NCBI RefSeq assembly: GCF_910594005.1
Contig: NC_057838.1
Location: 33,038,001 to 33,102,000 of the forward strand
DNA: 64,000 nucleotides
Direction of reading: 5' to 3'
From: Cervus elaphus
Lineage: Eukaryota > Chordata > Mammalia > Artiodactyla > Cervidae
The notes under the pieces are model-generated. The model was not told where the DNA came from. It did not search any database and saw only the letters and a program-made list of their open reading frames with translations. Below are positions 1 to 11,978 of the stretch, in pieces. How positions within the stretch are numbered: the first letter of the stretch is position 1; each line of letters opens with the position of its first letter. The position numbers were made by a program, and so were the translations under genes.

Positions 1-114
1 CCATACATGAATTTACACATTAAAAGAATAGAATTAAGCATATTTTTCTCATTTTTGTTTCAAAATTTCATCTATTAAAAGTAGCAAATGATAAGAATTC
101 CACTGTAACTACTA

Positions 115-290
115 CATGGTTTAGCCTCTGTATCAAGTACCATACTGGGTATCTTTCATAATCTAGTTAAATTTAATCCTCAGAGCAGTTCTCTAACACT
201 GATATTATAATCGAAATTTACAGTTGAGAATTTAAGATTTTCACAAGTCAAGCAAATTGCCCAGAATGTTGCAACTTTAAAGACACACAG
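115..290 (-). repeat. MIR SINE, diverged
   Basis: An ancient tRNA-derived MIR SINE in reverse orientation. The order of blocks matches MIR: a diverged 'tatcaagtaccatactggg' (MIR: tatgtgccaggcactgt), then 'tttaatcctcagagcag', then 'ttgcccagaatgt' (MIR: cttgcccaaggtca). Strongly diverged, so the edges are soft. Confidence 0.6.
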
Positions 291-366
291 ACATAAGGAG
301 ATTTTAACTCTGGATGACTCCATAGCTGGGCACTGCATTTCTAAATTGCTCTAAGACTATATATGT

Positions 367-436
367 GCCTCTGTGTGTGTGTGTGTGTGTCTGTGTCTGT
401 GTCTGTGTGTCTGTGTGTGTGTGTGTCTATAGGCAC
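367..436. repeat. (TG)n/(TC TG)n microsatellite
   Basis: About 70 bp of near-pure TG dinucleotides with interspersed TCTG units. It lies directly beside the Bov-tA SINE that starts near 442, and probably grew from the tail of that SINE. Confidence 0.9.
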
Positions 437-441
437 TTGTG

Positions 442-655
442 AGTGCTGCATGCTCAGTCTTGTCTGACTCTCTCTGACACCATGGACTGGAACCCACCAG
501 GCTCCTCTGTCCATAGGATTTCCCAGGCAAGAATACCGGAGCAGGTTGCCATCTAATCCTCCAGAGGATCTTCATGACCCAGGGATCAAACTCACATCTC
601 TTGCATCCCTGCATTGGCAGGTGGATTCTTTATGACTGTGCCACCTGGGAAACGC
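442..655 (-). mobile_element. Bov-tA (BovA) SINE
   Basis: Ruminant tRNA-Glu-derived SINE in reverse orientation, nearly full length. Diagnostic blocks are 'ccaccaggctcctctgtcc', 'caggcaagaatac' and the terminal 'gtgccacctgggaaacgc', the reverse complement of the SINE 5' end. It carries many substitutions, so it is not a recent insertion. Translated frames here are repeat sequence, not a gene. Confidence 0.9.
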
Positions 656-2080
656 ATATGCCTTTGCCCATGTGTTTAAAAACATGAGTGAAAATTTAAC
701 AGTCAAAGGAAAATAAAACGATGTATCCCTTTTTCATTGACAGCCAGTTGAAAACTGGGAAAGAATTCAGGGAAGCCACAGCTTTCCAGCATTCCCTGGG
801 GGAGGGTCAAATGCCGGGAATCCAAAATAGTTTACAAGTTACTAACTCAACGTTTATATTCTATAACTTCCACTCCTTCAACATCTTTAAAAAGAAATCT
901 TTCATAAACTAATCGCCACCAAAACAATTAAGCTGATACTACAGGAACTCTTAGTATAATTTATATATTTGCTGAGATAGTAATGTATCTTTTCCTATCA
1001 CGATTTTCCCTCAGGCAAAACGAAGCAAGTACAACACATTTTAAAGTCATTCCACAGATCAAATCACTCAGAGATATGATATAATTAGTCTTATGACAGG
1101 ACATACTTAATTAAATTAGGGAGGAACAATTCATTACATGACAAAAAGGAAGAAAACATCAAAAATTAACATATCGTTAACATTGATATGTCAAAGTGGG
1201 AATGTGATTACGGATACATATATTTAAATAGATAGAACTCTCACAAAGAATAAAAATTTGCCACTGAGAGAGCATTCAGGCCATGGTAGAATCAGAAAAT
1301 CTTTTAAGTTACAGGAACAGAAAACTATGGATTCCCTTGAGTTTCTGTGAAGCATTTTACAAGAAAAATTTAAGAAGAGAGTATCTATAATCTGACCCAA
1401 GGAAGATATTCTTGGTGCATTTTTTCCCCATAAAAGCTCTGTCTTTGCATTTTTGAGATTATATGCTCTTGAATAATAGATTCAATGTTCTTAGCCACAG
1501 TTTTAGCACAGTAGAATCTCAGTTGCTCACAAAAGATGAATTAATGTCCACAGAGGACAATTTTAACAACCATCACCAAGCTGGCTACTGCTGAGGCGTG
1601 CTAATGAGTCAAGTTTGTAGAAGCCTAATAACACAAACTAAACATTAATCACAAAGTGACATGATATTCAAGCAGAGGTGAAAAGAACCAGGAAGAAAGG
1701 AAAACTTTAGCATATTCTTTGGTTTACAAATAAAATTTTTAACATTATTTCCCCCAAGAGGAGCACTTTAACAAGTCCAACACTCACATAAAGCTTTCAT
1801 TTTGTTTTTTCTACTCATCTCAACTGCTTTACAATACCTCTTATACTTTTCTTTCTTGTTATTATTCAACAGATCATTGAAAAGAATCCAGCTACACATA
1901 CCCTCACAAAACAAATACAGGAGATTCCAGAAAAATAAATAAGAAATCAAGGGAAAAAACTTAAAGATGCTTTAATAGAGCAAGGATCTCAAATAATACT
2001 CTTAATAAAATAAAGATAGTGGCAGTAGTAGTAGTAGTAATAGTCCATAGGGTTTTTCCTTAAATTTTTTTTCCAATGAA
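656..2080. other. No recognisable feature, AT-rich
   Basis: About 1.4 kb of AT-rich unique-looking sequence. Only short chance reading frames occur. A small (GTA)n run lies near 2024-2040. I recognise no gene or repeat family with confidence. Confidence 0.5.
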
Positions 2081-2084
2081 GTAT

Positions 2085-3060
2085 AAGGTTGAGTGACAGG
2101 AATTAGATAAGAACTAAAGAAAATAATCTTAATACAATAAGCAGAATCACTACCCCACTGCCTAAAAAAAGAATGATCCAGTTTAAAATTTAAAAGATGA
2201 ATGCCAACAAAGAGAAAGCAAATCTTCTGGATAAAATACTCAGAAATGAAAAGTAGAATAGACTATAACTCAAAAGCATAAATAAAATAAACATGGGCAT
2301 TTTATAATATAAAAGAACAAATGACAATAAAATTAAAACAATTATAATATTTATGAACCAAAAACACTGAAGTAGCACTCATAAGGTAGAAATGTGCTGT
2401 CAATGAAATATCAGGCAGTAAAAATTATAAGAGAAAATAAAAAACAAATTAATCAAACAATTAAGTAGATATATTTGATAAAAATATGCTAAATCCTAAA
2501 AATAAAAATATATTTTGCTTTTAAATACTAATAAGATAAACATTACTATTGACCATATAAGTTGAATAAGACATCTTATTAAATTCCAAAAGATACAAGT
2601 TTAAAAGCAATGTTTTGGCACGGTATAGGAATATTTTAAATTAATAACATCAGAAAATAGTAAGTCCCTTCCACTTAAAAATTAAGCAAATTGCTCTTAA
2701 ACAACTCTTCATTAAAGAGGAGATGAAAAGTTACACTATTTCTTTAAAAAAAATAATAGACAACAGCTAATACAGTGCACAGAGGAAAATTCAAAGCTTT
2801 AAATGTATTTATTATTAAGAAAAAAAGAATGTAAAATAATATATTGGGCAAATGACTTAAAAAATTTTAAATATATAAAGAAAAACAGGACACCACCAAC
2901 ATAAAAAGCTAAATTAATAAACCAGTAGAACTAATAAATGTATTCCAAAACATCCCAAAAGATCATTCTTTAAAAATAAAACAAACCACCAATTAAGTTA
3001 ATAGGAAAAATTGTGATGCCATAAAACACACAACATAAGTAATAATTAAGAGCATATTAC
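2085..3060 (+). mobile_element. Decayed L1 ORF2 fragment
   Basis: Very A-rich sequence. From 2640 to about 3000 it follows the mid-ORF2 region of mammalian L1 nucleotide for nucleotide in places: 'acaactcttcattaaagag', then 'cagctaatacagtgcacag', then 'ggaaaattcaaagctttaaa'. Frames are broken throughout, so this is a long-dead copy. The part before 2640 has the same composition but no clear match. Confidence 0.55.
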
Positions 3061-3479
3061 CTTATAGGGAGAATTTTTTTAATGCTAAAATTCAACTTTG
3101 CTCAATTTCATCCAAGTAAGCTCTACAATTTAGGTGAAACTAAAAACCTTCTAGGAAAATAAGTTATGAAAACTAAAAGAGATTTTAAAGTGTAAGGAAA
3201 TCAATGTTCCCCCAAAACATTTTTTAAAAGTAATAGGTGAAGGTATCAAATTGAAACCCTTGCTTAATTTCCCCACCCTACCCATCCCAAAGTAAAACCC
3301 AAGGCCAGATTTTTTTGTGGGGAAATTTTAAAAGACACTTAAAATAAGAGCATTTCCAAATCAATATAAACTACATAATTTTTTAAGGGAAACTACCACT
3401 TTATGAAATAATTATGAATGTACAAACACAAACTACAGAATAATCTCACTTGCTATTTTTAGTATAGAAATTCTACATA

Positions 3480-4240
3480 AGATGGTAAATAAGTTGGTCA
3501 ACAGAGAAAGAGCCTGAGTGTGCCTCTTCCCAAGGGCACAAGAAAGTTTCAACTATTTACATAGAAACTATTTGTGAGAATGATCTGAGTGCTAGCAGAA
3601 AAGATTTTCCATCTCTGAAGGTCCAAAGACAGGTAGGAGGGGCCGAGACATGCTACAGTCAAACCCACAAACAAGGGAATAATTATAATCAGAAGTTCTC
3701 CCCAAGGAGCAAGGAGTCAGAGCCTCCCATAAGGCTCACAGACCCAGGGATCCTACACCAGGGAGAAGAGTCCTCAGAACGGATGGCTTCAAAGGCAAGC
3801 AGGACTTAACTTCAAGAGAGCCTGATGGCTGGAGAAAACATTAGAGTCTTAAAGGGTATGTGCAAAATCTCCCCTGTTCTAAGACCTAGCACAGAGGATC
3901 CTGAGTCAGCTCACTTGCTGAACTTAGACAACTTACCAGAGAAGGCAACTCCAACCCCCCAGGAAAAAAGCTTCTGTCAGCGGTCATTTTGGGTAGCTTC
4001 AGCTACCATGAGGACACAGTATTGGCAAGCACCTTTTTGAAGTTCTCTAACATGCTGGCACTAGGGGGCTTACCCACCCAATAGGGGGCCAGCACCAGTC
4101 CAACCAAGGACCATTGGTCTTCACACCCAGCCAGCCTAGGACACATTCCCACCCACCATTGGGCTGCCACCAGCCCAAGTCCCCTGGGACCTGCAGCCAA
4201 ACACATTAGGACCCAGCCTCACCCAGCAGTTGGCAAACTC
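3480..4240 (+). mobile_element. Probable L1 5' UTR-like segment
   Basis: Less AT-rich than its surroundings, with alternating 'ccagcaccagtccaaccaa' and 'cacccaccattgggctgcc' blocks of the kind found in old mammalian L1 5' UTRs. An old L1 3' end follows at once, so this could be one L1 with its ORFs deleted or two adjacent insertions. Family assignment is by resemblance only. Confidence 0.4.
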
Positions 4241-4830
4241 CATGATCCTCCACTAGATCATGTGTCCAACTTTGCCAAGACCTATCAATGGGTGAGTGAT
4301 AAAGAAGATGTGGTATGTATGTATGTGTACACACACATACACACATACATACACATGCACACACAATGGAATATTACTCAGCCATAAAAAAGGATAAAAT
4401 CTTGTCATTTGTGACAACATGGATGAACCTAGAGGGTATTATGCTAAGTGAGATATGCCAGAGTAGGAAATACTATATGCATTCACCTACAAGTAAAATC
4501 TAAAGACAAATAAATACAGCCAAACAGAAACATGCTCATAAATACAAGGAACAAACTGTTGATTGGCAGAGAGGAGGGGGGTGGGAGTAAGAGTGAAATA
4601 AATAAGGGAGATTATTAGGCACAAACTTCCAGTTTTAAAAATATTCATAGGGATATAATATACAGGATAGGGAAGATAGTTGATAATACTGTGACAACTT
4701 TTATGGTGATGGATGGTAAATAGACCTACTGTGGCAATCATTTTGTAGTATATAAAAATATCAAATCACAATGTTATAGAACTGAAATTAATATAATTTT
4801 GTAAGTCCATTATACTTCAAATTTTAAAAA
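4241..4830 (+). mobile_element. L1 3' end (end of ORF2 plus 3' UTR)
   Basis: Contains the L1 ORF2 C-terminal signature 'caatggaatattactcagcc' followed by the 'gatgaacctagagggtatta' block and a 3' UTR ending in an A-rich tail near 4830. A (TATG)n/(CA)n expansion at about 4313-4368 interrupts the ORF2 end. 5'-truncated and inactive. Confidence 0.8.
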
Positions 4831-4834
4831 TGCT

Positions 4835-5900
4835 AACATCCAGTGTTATGGAAGGTTCACAGGAATGCACATCTCCTACACTCTTGGTGAAGGAGTGAGT
4901 TAGTTCACACTCTGGAGAGAGAGAAATTAAAATTATCAAGATCATTAAAATTGTTTGTGGTTCAGAAACACCACTGCTAGAAACTGTCTTAAGGGAGCAT
5001 AAATACAAAAAAAAAGATTTTTCTGAACAAGGCGTTTGCTAAAATGTTGCCTGTAATAGAGAAAGTTTGGAACAGTATGAGACAGTTAAAATAACTATGG
5101 AATACACATAAGGACAATATTATTAAAAGTAGCTGAGCACCGAAGAATTATGCTTTTTAACTATGGTGTTGGAGAAGACTCTTGAGAGTCTCTTGGACTG
5201 CAAGGAGATCAAACCAGTCAATCCTAAAGGAAATCAGTCCTGAATATTCATTGGAAGGACTGATGCTGAAGCTCCAATACTTTGGACACCTAATACAAAG
5301 AACTGACTCATTGGAAAAGACACTGATGCTGGGAAAGATTGAAGGCAGGAGAAGGGGATGATAGAGGATGAGATGGTTGGATGGCATCACCAACCTAATG
5401 GACATGAGTTTGAGCAGGCTCCGGGAGTTGGTGATGGACAGGGAAGCCTGGCATGCTGCAGTCCAGGGGGTCTCAAAGAGTCAGATGCAACTGAGCAACT
5501 GAACTGATTAAAAATAGCATAGAAGAATATTCTATTTTACAGGAAAATGCTCATTATCAACAGATAAAATTTAATCATAGTCTAATCCTACTTTGATTCT
5601 ATCATACTCAGTATACTATAGTGGTGGATACATGTCAATACTAGATACATTTCTCAAAATCCATAGAATGTAGAATACCAAGTTTGAACCCTAATGTAAA
5701 CTATGAGCTCTGGGTAATAATGATGTATTAATATAGGTTCATCAACTGTAACAAATATTCCACTCTAGTGGGGATGATGATAATGGTGGAAGCTTTGCAG
5801 GTGGGAAGGCAAGGGTACATGGGAAGTATCTGTACTTTCCACTCAATTTTGCTATGAATCTAATACTGTTGTAAAAAAACAGTCAATTTTTCAAAAGTTT
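4835..5900 (+). mobile_element. Old L1 3' end, split by a BovB tail
   Basis: Mammalian L1 (L1MA/L1MB-like) ORF2 end and 3' UTR. The 3' UTR order is recognisable at 5590-5880: 'aatgtaaactatgagctctg', 'gtaggttcatc'-like text, and 'tcaattttgctatgaatcta'. The element is interrupted at 5132-5506 by a BovB-derived insertion, and the host resumes with 'taaaaatagcatagaagaat'. Confidence 0.7.
5132..5506 (+). mobile_element. BovB 3' fragment (ART2-like) inside old L1
   Basis: Only the 3' end of BovB is present: 'gttggagaagactcttgaga', 'tactttggacacctaatac', 'gatgagatggttggatggca' and the terminal 'ctgagcaactgaactgat'. It sits inside an L1. Imperfect flanking copies of 'attaaaa(g/a)tagc' (about 5120-5131 and 5508-5518) look like its TSD. 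Confidence 0.85.
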
Positions 5901-5924
5901 TTTTTAATGGTACAATTGAACTTA

Positions 5925-6198
5925 TTTAAAAATCAAAGAGAGCCACAGATGTAGAACACAAGGGGGAAAGGGGGTAAATTTGGAGACTGAGGTTGTCATA
6001 TATATACAACTATATCTGAAACTGATACACAATGAGGACCTATTATATAGCACAGGGAACTCTACCCAGGACTTGGCAATAACCTAGATGGGAAAAGGAT
6101 CTCAAAAAGAGTGGATATATGTGTATGTGTAACTGACTCACTTTGCTGATTCACAGAAACTAATACAACATCATAAATCAACTCTAATAAAAACTGAT
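5925..6198 (+). mobile_element. Ruminant L1 3' UTR tail
   Basis: Carries the ruminant L1 3' UTR signature 'gaggacctattatatagcac' followed by 'agggaactctacccagg' and an ending 'aactctaataaaaactgatt'. Short 5'-truncated copy with no coding capacity. Confidence 0.8.
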
Positions 6199-6450
6199 TT
6201 ATAAAAGTTTTCTAAAGATGGCAAGTAAGCTTCTGAGAAGATGCTCCATGTCACATATAATCAGGAAAAGACAAATCAGAACAACAATGAGATACCATCA
6301 TACACCTATGAGAAGGGCCACAATCCAGAACTCTGACAACGCCAAACGCGGACAAGGAAGCAAAGCAGCAGGAACTGCCAATCACTGTGGGCAGGAATTC
6401 AGAATGATACATTTTGCTACAGTTTGGTGGTTCCTACAAACTAAACATGC

Positions 6451-6846
6451 TCTTTTTTTTCATTCATTTTTTAGTTGGAGGAAAACTGCTTTACAATATC
6501 GTGCTGGTTTCTGCTGTGAAAGTGAAGTCGTTCAGTTGTGTCCGACTCTTTGCGATGCCATGGACCATAGCCTACCAGGCTCCTCCATCCATGGGATTTT
6601 CCAGGCAAGAATACTGGAGAGGGCTGCCATTTCACAAATCAGGCACAATTATACATATATCACCTCCCTCGTGAGCCTCTCTGTCCTCCCCCATCCCATC
6701 TCTCTGAGTTATCACACAGAGCCAAGCTGGGAACCCTGTGTTATATAGCAACTTCTCACCTACTATCTATTTTACACGTGGTAGTATACATATATTTCAA
6801 TGCTAATTTCTGCATTCATCCCACGCTTTCCTTCCCCCACTGTGTC
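6451..6846 (-). mobile_element. Ruminant L1 3' UTR (reverse) nested in older L1
   Basis: Reverse complement of the ruminant L1 3' UTR: 'gttggaggaaaactgcttta', 'cctcccccatcccatctct' and 'caatgctaatttctgcattc'. The host L1 word 'catgc' occurs at both edges (6446-6450 and 6847-6851), a possible short TSD. It is itself interrupted by a SINE fragment at about 6517-6632. Confidence 0.8.
6517..6632 (-). mobile_element. Bov-tA SINE fragment inside L1 tail
   Basis: Contains 'cgttcagttgtgtccgactc', 'ccaggctcctccatccatgg' and 'caggcaagaatactggaga'. Only the distal half of the SINE is present. It splits the L1 3' UTR between 'ggtttctgctgt' and 'acaaatcaggcacaa', giving a third level of nesting. Confidence 0.9.
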
Positions 6847-7860
6847 CATGCCACACAGTCAAGCAATCACACTTCTTGGTATTTACCCAGTGGCACTCAA
6901 AACATATCCATGCAAAACCTCCACATGAATGTTTAGAGCAGCTTTATTCATAGTCTCCCAAACTTGGAGGCAACCAAGATGTCTTTCAGTAGATGAATAG
7001 ATAAACTGTAATACACCCAGACAATGGAATATTATTCAGCTCTAAAAAGAAAAAAGCCAACAGACCTTGAAAAGACATGAAGGAAATTTAAATGCATATT
7101 AGTTAGTGAAAGAAACCAATATGAAAAGGCTACATAGTGTGGGATTCTAACAATCTGACATTCTGGAAAAGGCAAAACTACACAGACAGTAAAAAAGATC
7201 ATTGGTTTCCAAGGGTTAGGGGAAATGGATGGATGAATAGGCAAAACACAGAGTATTTTAGGAGAGGGAAACTGCTCTATATGATTTTATAATGATGGAT
7301 ACATGTCATTATATATGTGCCCAATAGAACGTACAACACTAAGAGTGAACTACAATGTAAATGATACACTTTGGATGATAATGATATATCAAGGTAGGTT
7401 CATCAGTTGTAATGAGTGTACCACTCTAATGGAGAATGTCGAAAATGGGGGAGATTGTTAGTATATGGAGTCATGGAATATATGGGAAATCTCTGTAGCT
7501 TCCAGTTAACTTTGCTGTGAACCTAAAACTTCCCTGAAAAAGAGTCGTTTTAAAAGTCCTACACAGTCTACTAAGAAAGATAACCCACCAACACACTGAA
7601 AGAACACTTGTTGAAAATCAACAATTCAAAAAGAAAATCTGATAATATGAATATATTCTTCATCTAAAACATACCTCAGCCTCAAAGCTGGTATCATGTT
7701 CAACAATGAAATACCAGTGGCATTCTAACATAATTCCAGAACAGAAAAAAAGATGCCCACCTTCCCTAGCTGGATTTGACACTGTACAAGCTAATGAAAT
7801 TATACAAAAGAAAAAATTAGAATAATGCAAACTATTGCTATTTTCAAACAATATCATTCA

Positions 7861-8480
7861 CACACCTGGAAAATTCAAATTACTACAAGCAGGAAGAAAA
7901 CTTTGGAAGATAAGAGCACATAAAATTTAGAAACAGCTGCCTTTATATATAAACACAACAATTTGTTAGAAGATATAACATACAAAAACATTGCATTCAC
8001 AACAGCAACACAAGAGACAAAATACCTAGAAATAAACTCAACAAGAAATATATCAAACCGATTTAAAGAAAACTTTGAAATGCTTTACAAAGTTGATGAG
8101 GCTATGGAAGCAAACACTGTCATACACTGCTGGTAAAAGCATAAAGTGACACCATACATGAGGGAAGTCGGACAACATCAATCTAAATGGCAAATGCATA
8201 CATTTTTTGAACCATCAATTCTACTTCTAGAAATTTATACCATATGTACATGTACCCGGATGAAATCATCCATGAAAAATGCATTCATTTCATCATCATT
8301 GCAATGGCTGAAGATTAAGAGCAATTTGTCCAACAATAAAGTGATTAAATAAGGGTAATTCAAACAAGGCAGCACAATACACCTCTACAAGTCTGACAAA
8401 GCTTTCTTCATACTGATTTTTAAAAATCTCCAAAACATAAATTAGGATAAAAAGCAAGAACAGAGAAATTTGTATTCTAC
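7861..8480 (+). mobile_element. Decayed L1 ORF2 remnants
   Basis: Old L1 ORF2-type sequence: 'aataaactcaacaagaaata' near 8032 and 'actgctggtaaaagcataaa' near 8125, with further ORF2 C-terminal text to about 8400. Frames are destroyed. The stretch just before it (7561-7860) is A-rich and not assigned. Confidence 0.55.
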
Positions 8481-8749
8481 CTCTTGTGTAAAAAGGAAAA
8501 ACATACACTTTTAAAAATGGGTTAAAAACTTCTTTCTGAACACCTAAGACAGACATGTCAGTGTTAGACATTTGAGTGAATCTAGCAGATGGGAATACGA
8601 TTGGAAAAGGTACAGAGTAACCTTGCAGATTACATACCTATCACACCAACATACCATAGTTATAAAACTGCATTTTTGTAATGGTGCTAGTGGCATTATA
8701 ACCTGTACAACAATTATAGTGGTCAAGATAAGCTAGGTTATGATTCAGT

Positions 8750-8967
8750 GCATGCATGTGCATGCTAAGTCACATCCAACTCTTTGAGACCCATCGACTG
8801 TAGCCTGCCAGGCTCCTTTGTCCATGGGAATCTGCAGACAAGAATACTGGAGTGGGTTGCCATCCCTCCTCCAGGGGATCTCCCTGATCCAGGGACTGAA
8901 CACAGGCCTCTTAAATCTCCTGCACTGGTAGCTGGGTTCTTTACCACTAGCACCACCTGGGAAACCC
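8750..8967 (-). mobile_element. Bov-tA SINE
   Basis: Nearly full-length reverse copy with 'gccaggctcctttgtccatg', 'acaagaatactggagtgggt' and the terminal 'gcaccacctgggaaaccc'. Preceded by a short (TGCA)-rich run. No convincing TSD. Confidence 0.9.
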
Positions 8968-9984
8968 TAGCCCTAAATTTCAGTGGATTCTCATGACAGG
9001 TTTATTCCTCCCCCACAGTCCACATCCATCCATCATGGGTCAATTGGCTGTAGGCTCTGTCCAGCAACCAACTTGAGAGAGAAACACTGCCATTCCCCAT
9101 ACACTGGATAAAGTATCCTAGATGGTCTTCCAGGATGGCCATTAAATGGCCATTAAATCGTTCATCCCAGAAATTATGTGCATCATTTTAGCTCACAACC
9201 CACTGGCTAGAACTTATCAGAAGGCCCCATGAAAAACAGAGAGGGCTCTAAAGAGAGTAAGAATGTATACTGGTGAGCTACAGTCATGACTTCTGTGACC
9301 ATTATGGAGAATTTTAGAATATGATATAAAAGGAAATGCTATTTTAAGTCTAAAGATTTTGACCTAATCATTATACTTCTGAGAACTTAGTCTAAGGAAG
9401 TATTTCTAAGTGTCAATAAATAAACAGGTAGAAAATTTCAACCCTGTACGACTAATCAAGATTGAGAGAATTATTCTTTAGCCCTTCCTGAGGCAGCTAA
9501 ATTCCCCCCAAATACCACCCTTCATCCTTAAAAATCAAGTTATAAATGATTGTATATTAGAAATCATGCAAGCCTAAATGCAAATACAATTGTTCGCTTT
9601 TAAAGCCTGGGGCATTGATCAGCTCTCTTCTGCACTCCAGCTGGGATATTCAAGTCGAAAATTCTCTGAAATGAAGTACCATATGATGGTTTCATCTCCA
9701 GCCCTGGGGTAGGAGCTTAGCCATAATTTTAACACAGATTCATTTCAATTTTAGTAGCAACAAATGTCTTCATTTAGCCAGGCCTTCACCAACAATGGAA
9801 AGTAGATAATTACAGGGGATGAAGAGATATTTTAGACCAAAAAAAAAAAAAAAAATGATGCCTAATCTCACTGTAATTATAGGAGTATATATATTTCTTT
9901 TAACATAAAGGTCATTTAGCTAATTCCAGGCAAGTCATACATACTATGATTTTTGAAAGCCAATATAATGAATTGCTTAAATGA
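8968..9984. other. No recognisable feature
   Basis: About 1 kb of unassigned sequence. The only notable element is a run of A's at about 9840-9857. A near-tandem duplication of 'atggccattaaat' occurs at 9136-9158. No coding or RNA-gene signal seen. Confidence 0.5.
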
Positions 9985-10201
9985 TTAGACCTCAGAGCCT
10001 GACAGGCCCAAATCTCATCTTACTTTTGCTCTTTAACAGTTGTTTGAGGTTGGACAAATCACTTAACACCTCCAGATGTAAACCTTTTTGCCTTAAAAAA
10101 ATGAGTGATACTTGTACTTATCTCATAATATTCGATGAGATGGTATATGCCTAGCATTTATTGATGGGGCTCATGAGTAGCTCTCAATAAATGTTCTGTG
10201 G
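9985..10201 (+). repeat. MIR SINE
   Basis: Ancient MIR in forward orientation: 'cagagcctgacaggccc', then 'caaatcacttaacacctcc', and a 3' end 'agctctcaataaatgttctg' matching the MIR tail. It is followed directly by a Bov-tA copy. Confidence 0.75.
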
Positions 10202-10206
10202 TGCTA

Positions 10207-10416
10207 TGTGAAAGTGTTAGTTGCTCAGTCGTGTACAACCCTTTGCAATCCATGGACTGTAGCCCACCAGGCTCCTCTGTCCATGGGGATTCTCCAGGCA
10301 AGAATACTGAAGTCGGTTGCCATGCCCGCCTCCAGAGGATCTTCCCAATCCAGGGATCAAACCCAGGTCTCCTGCATTGCAGGTGGATTCTTTATGTCTG
10401 AGCCACCAGGGAAGCT
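10207..10416 (-). mobile_element. Bov-tA SINE
   Basis: Well-preserved reverse copy: 'agttgctcagtcgtgtacaa', 'caccaggctcctctgtcc', 'ctcctgcattgcaggtggat' and terminal 'gagccaccagggaagct'. It sits at the 3' end of a MIR. The overlapping reading frames are frames through this SINE. Confidence 0.95.
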
Positions 10417-10559
10417 ATGGTACTATAGTTACAGCTTATATTTATGTGAGTCTTTTTTCTTTTTTAAATACTCTCACAAGCATCATACCATTTTCAATAT
10501 TTTAAACCTGAGAACATTCATGTGAGATGTAATAATAAGGACACATGCCCTTCATACAC

Positions 10560-10880
10560 TGAAGGAAAATGAGACAAGTTCAAGAAGAGCAGTGAAGGGT
10601 GCCACTGATGGAGCAGAGGTGGAAGCATCTCTATTCAGTTAAGGAATGTTGACAAATATTCATGGAGGAAGTAATATTCACACGGATCCAAAAGGATGTG
10701 TAGGGTTTCAATGGTAAAGGCTACAAATGAGAAGAAAGATGACTTTGAATGGAAGGATGATAATCACAAAAGCTCCACAAAAATGGGTACTGACAGAGCT
10801 CTGACCAATGCAGCCTCTAGAAATGTTCTGAAGCAGTGGGAAATCAGACTGGTGAGATGGGGAGTGGGGCCAATGAGAGC
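10560..10880 (-). repeat. Probable L2 LINE fragment
   Basis: Resembles the reverse complement of the L2 3' region ('attcacacggatccaaaagg', compare L2 'gagctgagacctgaagga'). A 102-codon open frame from 10696 to 11004 overlaps it, but I see no domain in it and treat it as chance. Confidence 0.35.
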
Positions 10881-11159
10881 CTTGACTGCCAGGACTGAAA
10901 GTTCTATCTCACGTGATACAATAGATCCAATCGGGAACGTCGTAAGCAGACTGGAGCTAAGTTTACATGTTTATTCCAACAGCATCCCAAGACAGGAAGA
11001 ATAAAAATGGAAAGGTAAATAAAATAAATAATAAAAAATAAAATTTAAATTAAAAAAAATTTTTAATGAGAAGGGAAAATGGGTATAAGGTATGTGATGG
11101 GAATGTACATGAAAGAAGGTATGTTTGGGAGGAAGGAACTGTCAGCCTGGACTGGAAGA

Positions 11160-11400
11160 TCACAGAGTAGACTGAACGATGTTGCTGGTACTGACAACGA
11201 CAGTCACAATGATGGTGAAGATCATGACGACAACAGCTACTAGTTCATGAGCTTTCTCATATTTGAGACTCTAATTTCATGATGATACTGAAGCACACGA
11301 AAGTCATGTGGCTAACCCAAAACTTCACATCAGGGAAAGGGAGGAGTCAGAACTGAAATCCAGCTTGGACAGCGCTGGTTCCCGTGCCCCACACTCAACA
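11160..11400 (-). repeat. MIR-like SINE, diverged
   Basis: Follows reverse MIR order: a 'gatgatggtgaag' stretch, 'ctactagttcatgagctttc', 'gtcatgtggctaacccaa' and 'gaggagtcagaactgaaatc' (MIR: gtggcagagctgggattcga). Diverged and possibly truncated. Confidence 0.5.
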
Positions 11401-11574
11401 TTAGTGTAAGGAGTAAATGGAATATGCAGATGTTGCCTGGATCAATTGTAATGCCACAGGAAACCACACCTTTTGTAAACTTGGACCTAACTCTCACAGT
11501 TTACGTCTGCTCCAATTATCCAGCCTATTAACTCCAACGATGGAGGGTGGCAACGCACACTGTTTCATCTATGC

Positions 11575-11690
11575 ACCCCCTAAACAGTTCACTACACACT
11601 ATTCATTTATACTCACTCATTTACTTACTCCACAAATATTTACTCTGTTTCCAATGAGCCAGGTCTTGTGCTCGACATGTTAAAAAAAAA
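11575..11690 (-). repeat. L2 3' end
   Basis: Reverse L2 terminus: 'actcatttacttactccaca' followed by 'aatatttactctgtttcca' and 'gagccaggtcttgtgctcga'. This matches the L2 end (cattcattcaacaaatattt ... tgccaggcact). Confidence 0.65.
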
Positions 11691-11699
11691 AAACAATAG

Positions 11700-11840
11700 T
11701 AGTCACAAGAATGCAAAAATGATGGTCCTTTTTGTAGTTAGATTGTATGTTTGTGGAGACATTTAATATATTATCCTATCACTTTTGTGTATATTTGAAA
11801 TTTTTCATGATAAAAAGTTATTTTTTTAAAAAAGAAAGGA
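11700..11840 (+). mobile_element. L1 3' terminus fragment
   Basis: Ends with 'gtatatttgaaatttttcat' and 'gataaaaagtta' plus an A-rich tail, the usual end of old mammalian L1 3' UTRs. Short, non-coding. Confidence 0.5.
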
Positions 11841-11978
11841 AGAAAAGATTCTACTAGAAATATTCTTGCCAAGGTTACAAATGATTTTCCTGTTGCTGAA
11901 TATAATGAACATGGCTCTGTCCTCATATCCTTGACAACTGTCTTCTCAAACAGCTGAAAATATGTTACAGAGAAAGAC

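Larger units (their letters stand above)
6200..7560 (+). mobile_element. Old L1 (L1MA-like) 3' part, host of nested insertions
   Basis: ORF2 C-terminal sequence starts near 6205 ('gagataccatcatacaccta'), stops at about 6450, and resumes at about 6852 with 'agcaatcacacttcttggta'. It then runs through 'caatggaatattattcagct' and a full 3' UTR to about 7540. The break is filled by a minus-strand ruminant L1 tail that itself contains a SINE. No intact frame remains. Confidence 0.8.

Noticed and set aside
367..436. CRISPR or other spaced array
   Set aside because: It is a simple TG microsatellite. No spaced direct-repeat array exists in the window, and the genome is mammalian.
357..614. 85-codon minus frame as a gene
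   Set aside because: It is a read-through of a Bov-tA SINE and the adjoining TG microsatellite. Similar frames at 8784-8996, 10198-10525, 24180-24395, 25661-25915, 33548-33944, 52550-52817 and 54416-54709 are also SINE frames.
10696..11004. 102-codon plus frame
   Set aside because: Overlaps L2-like sequence, has no domain, and no splice or promoter context.
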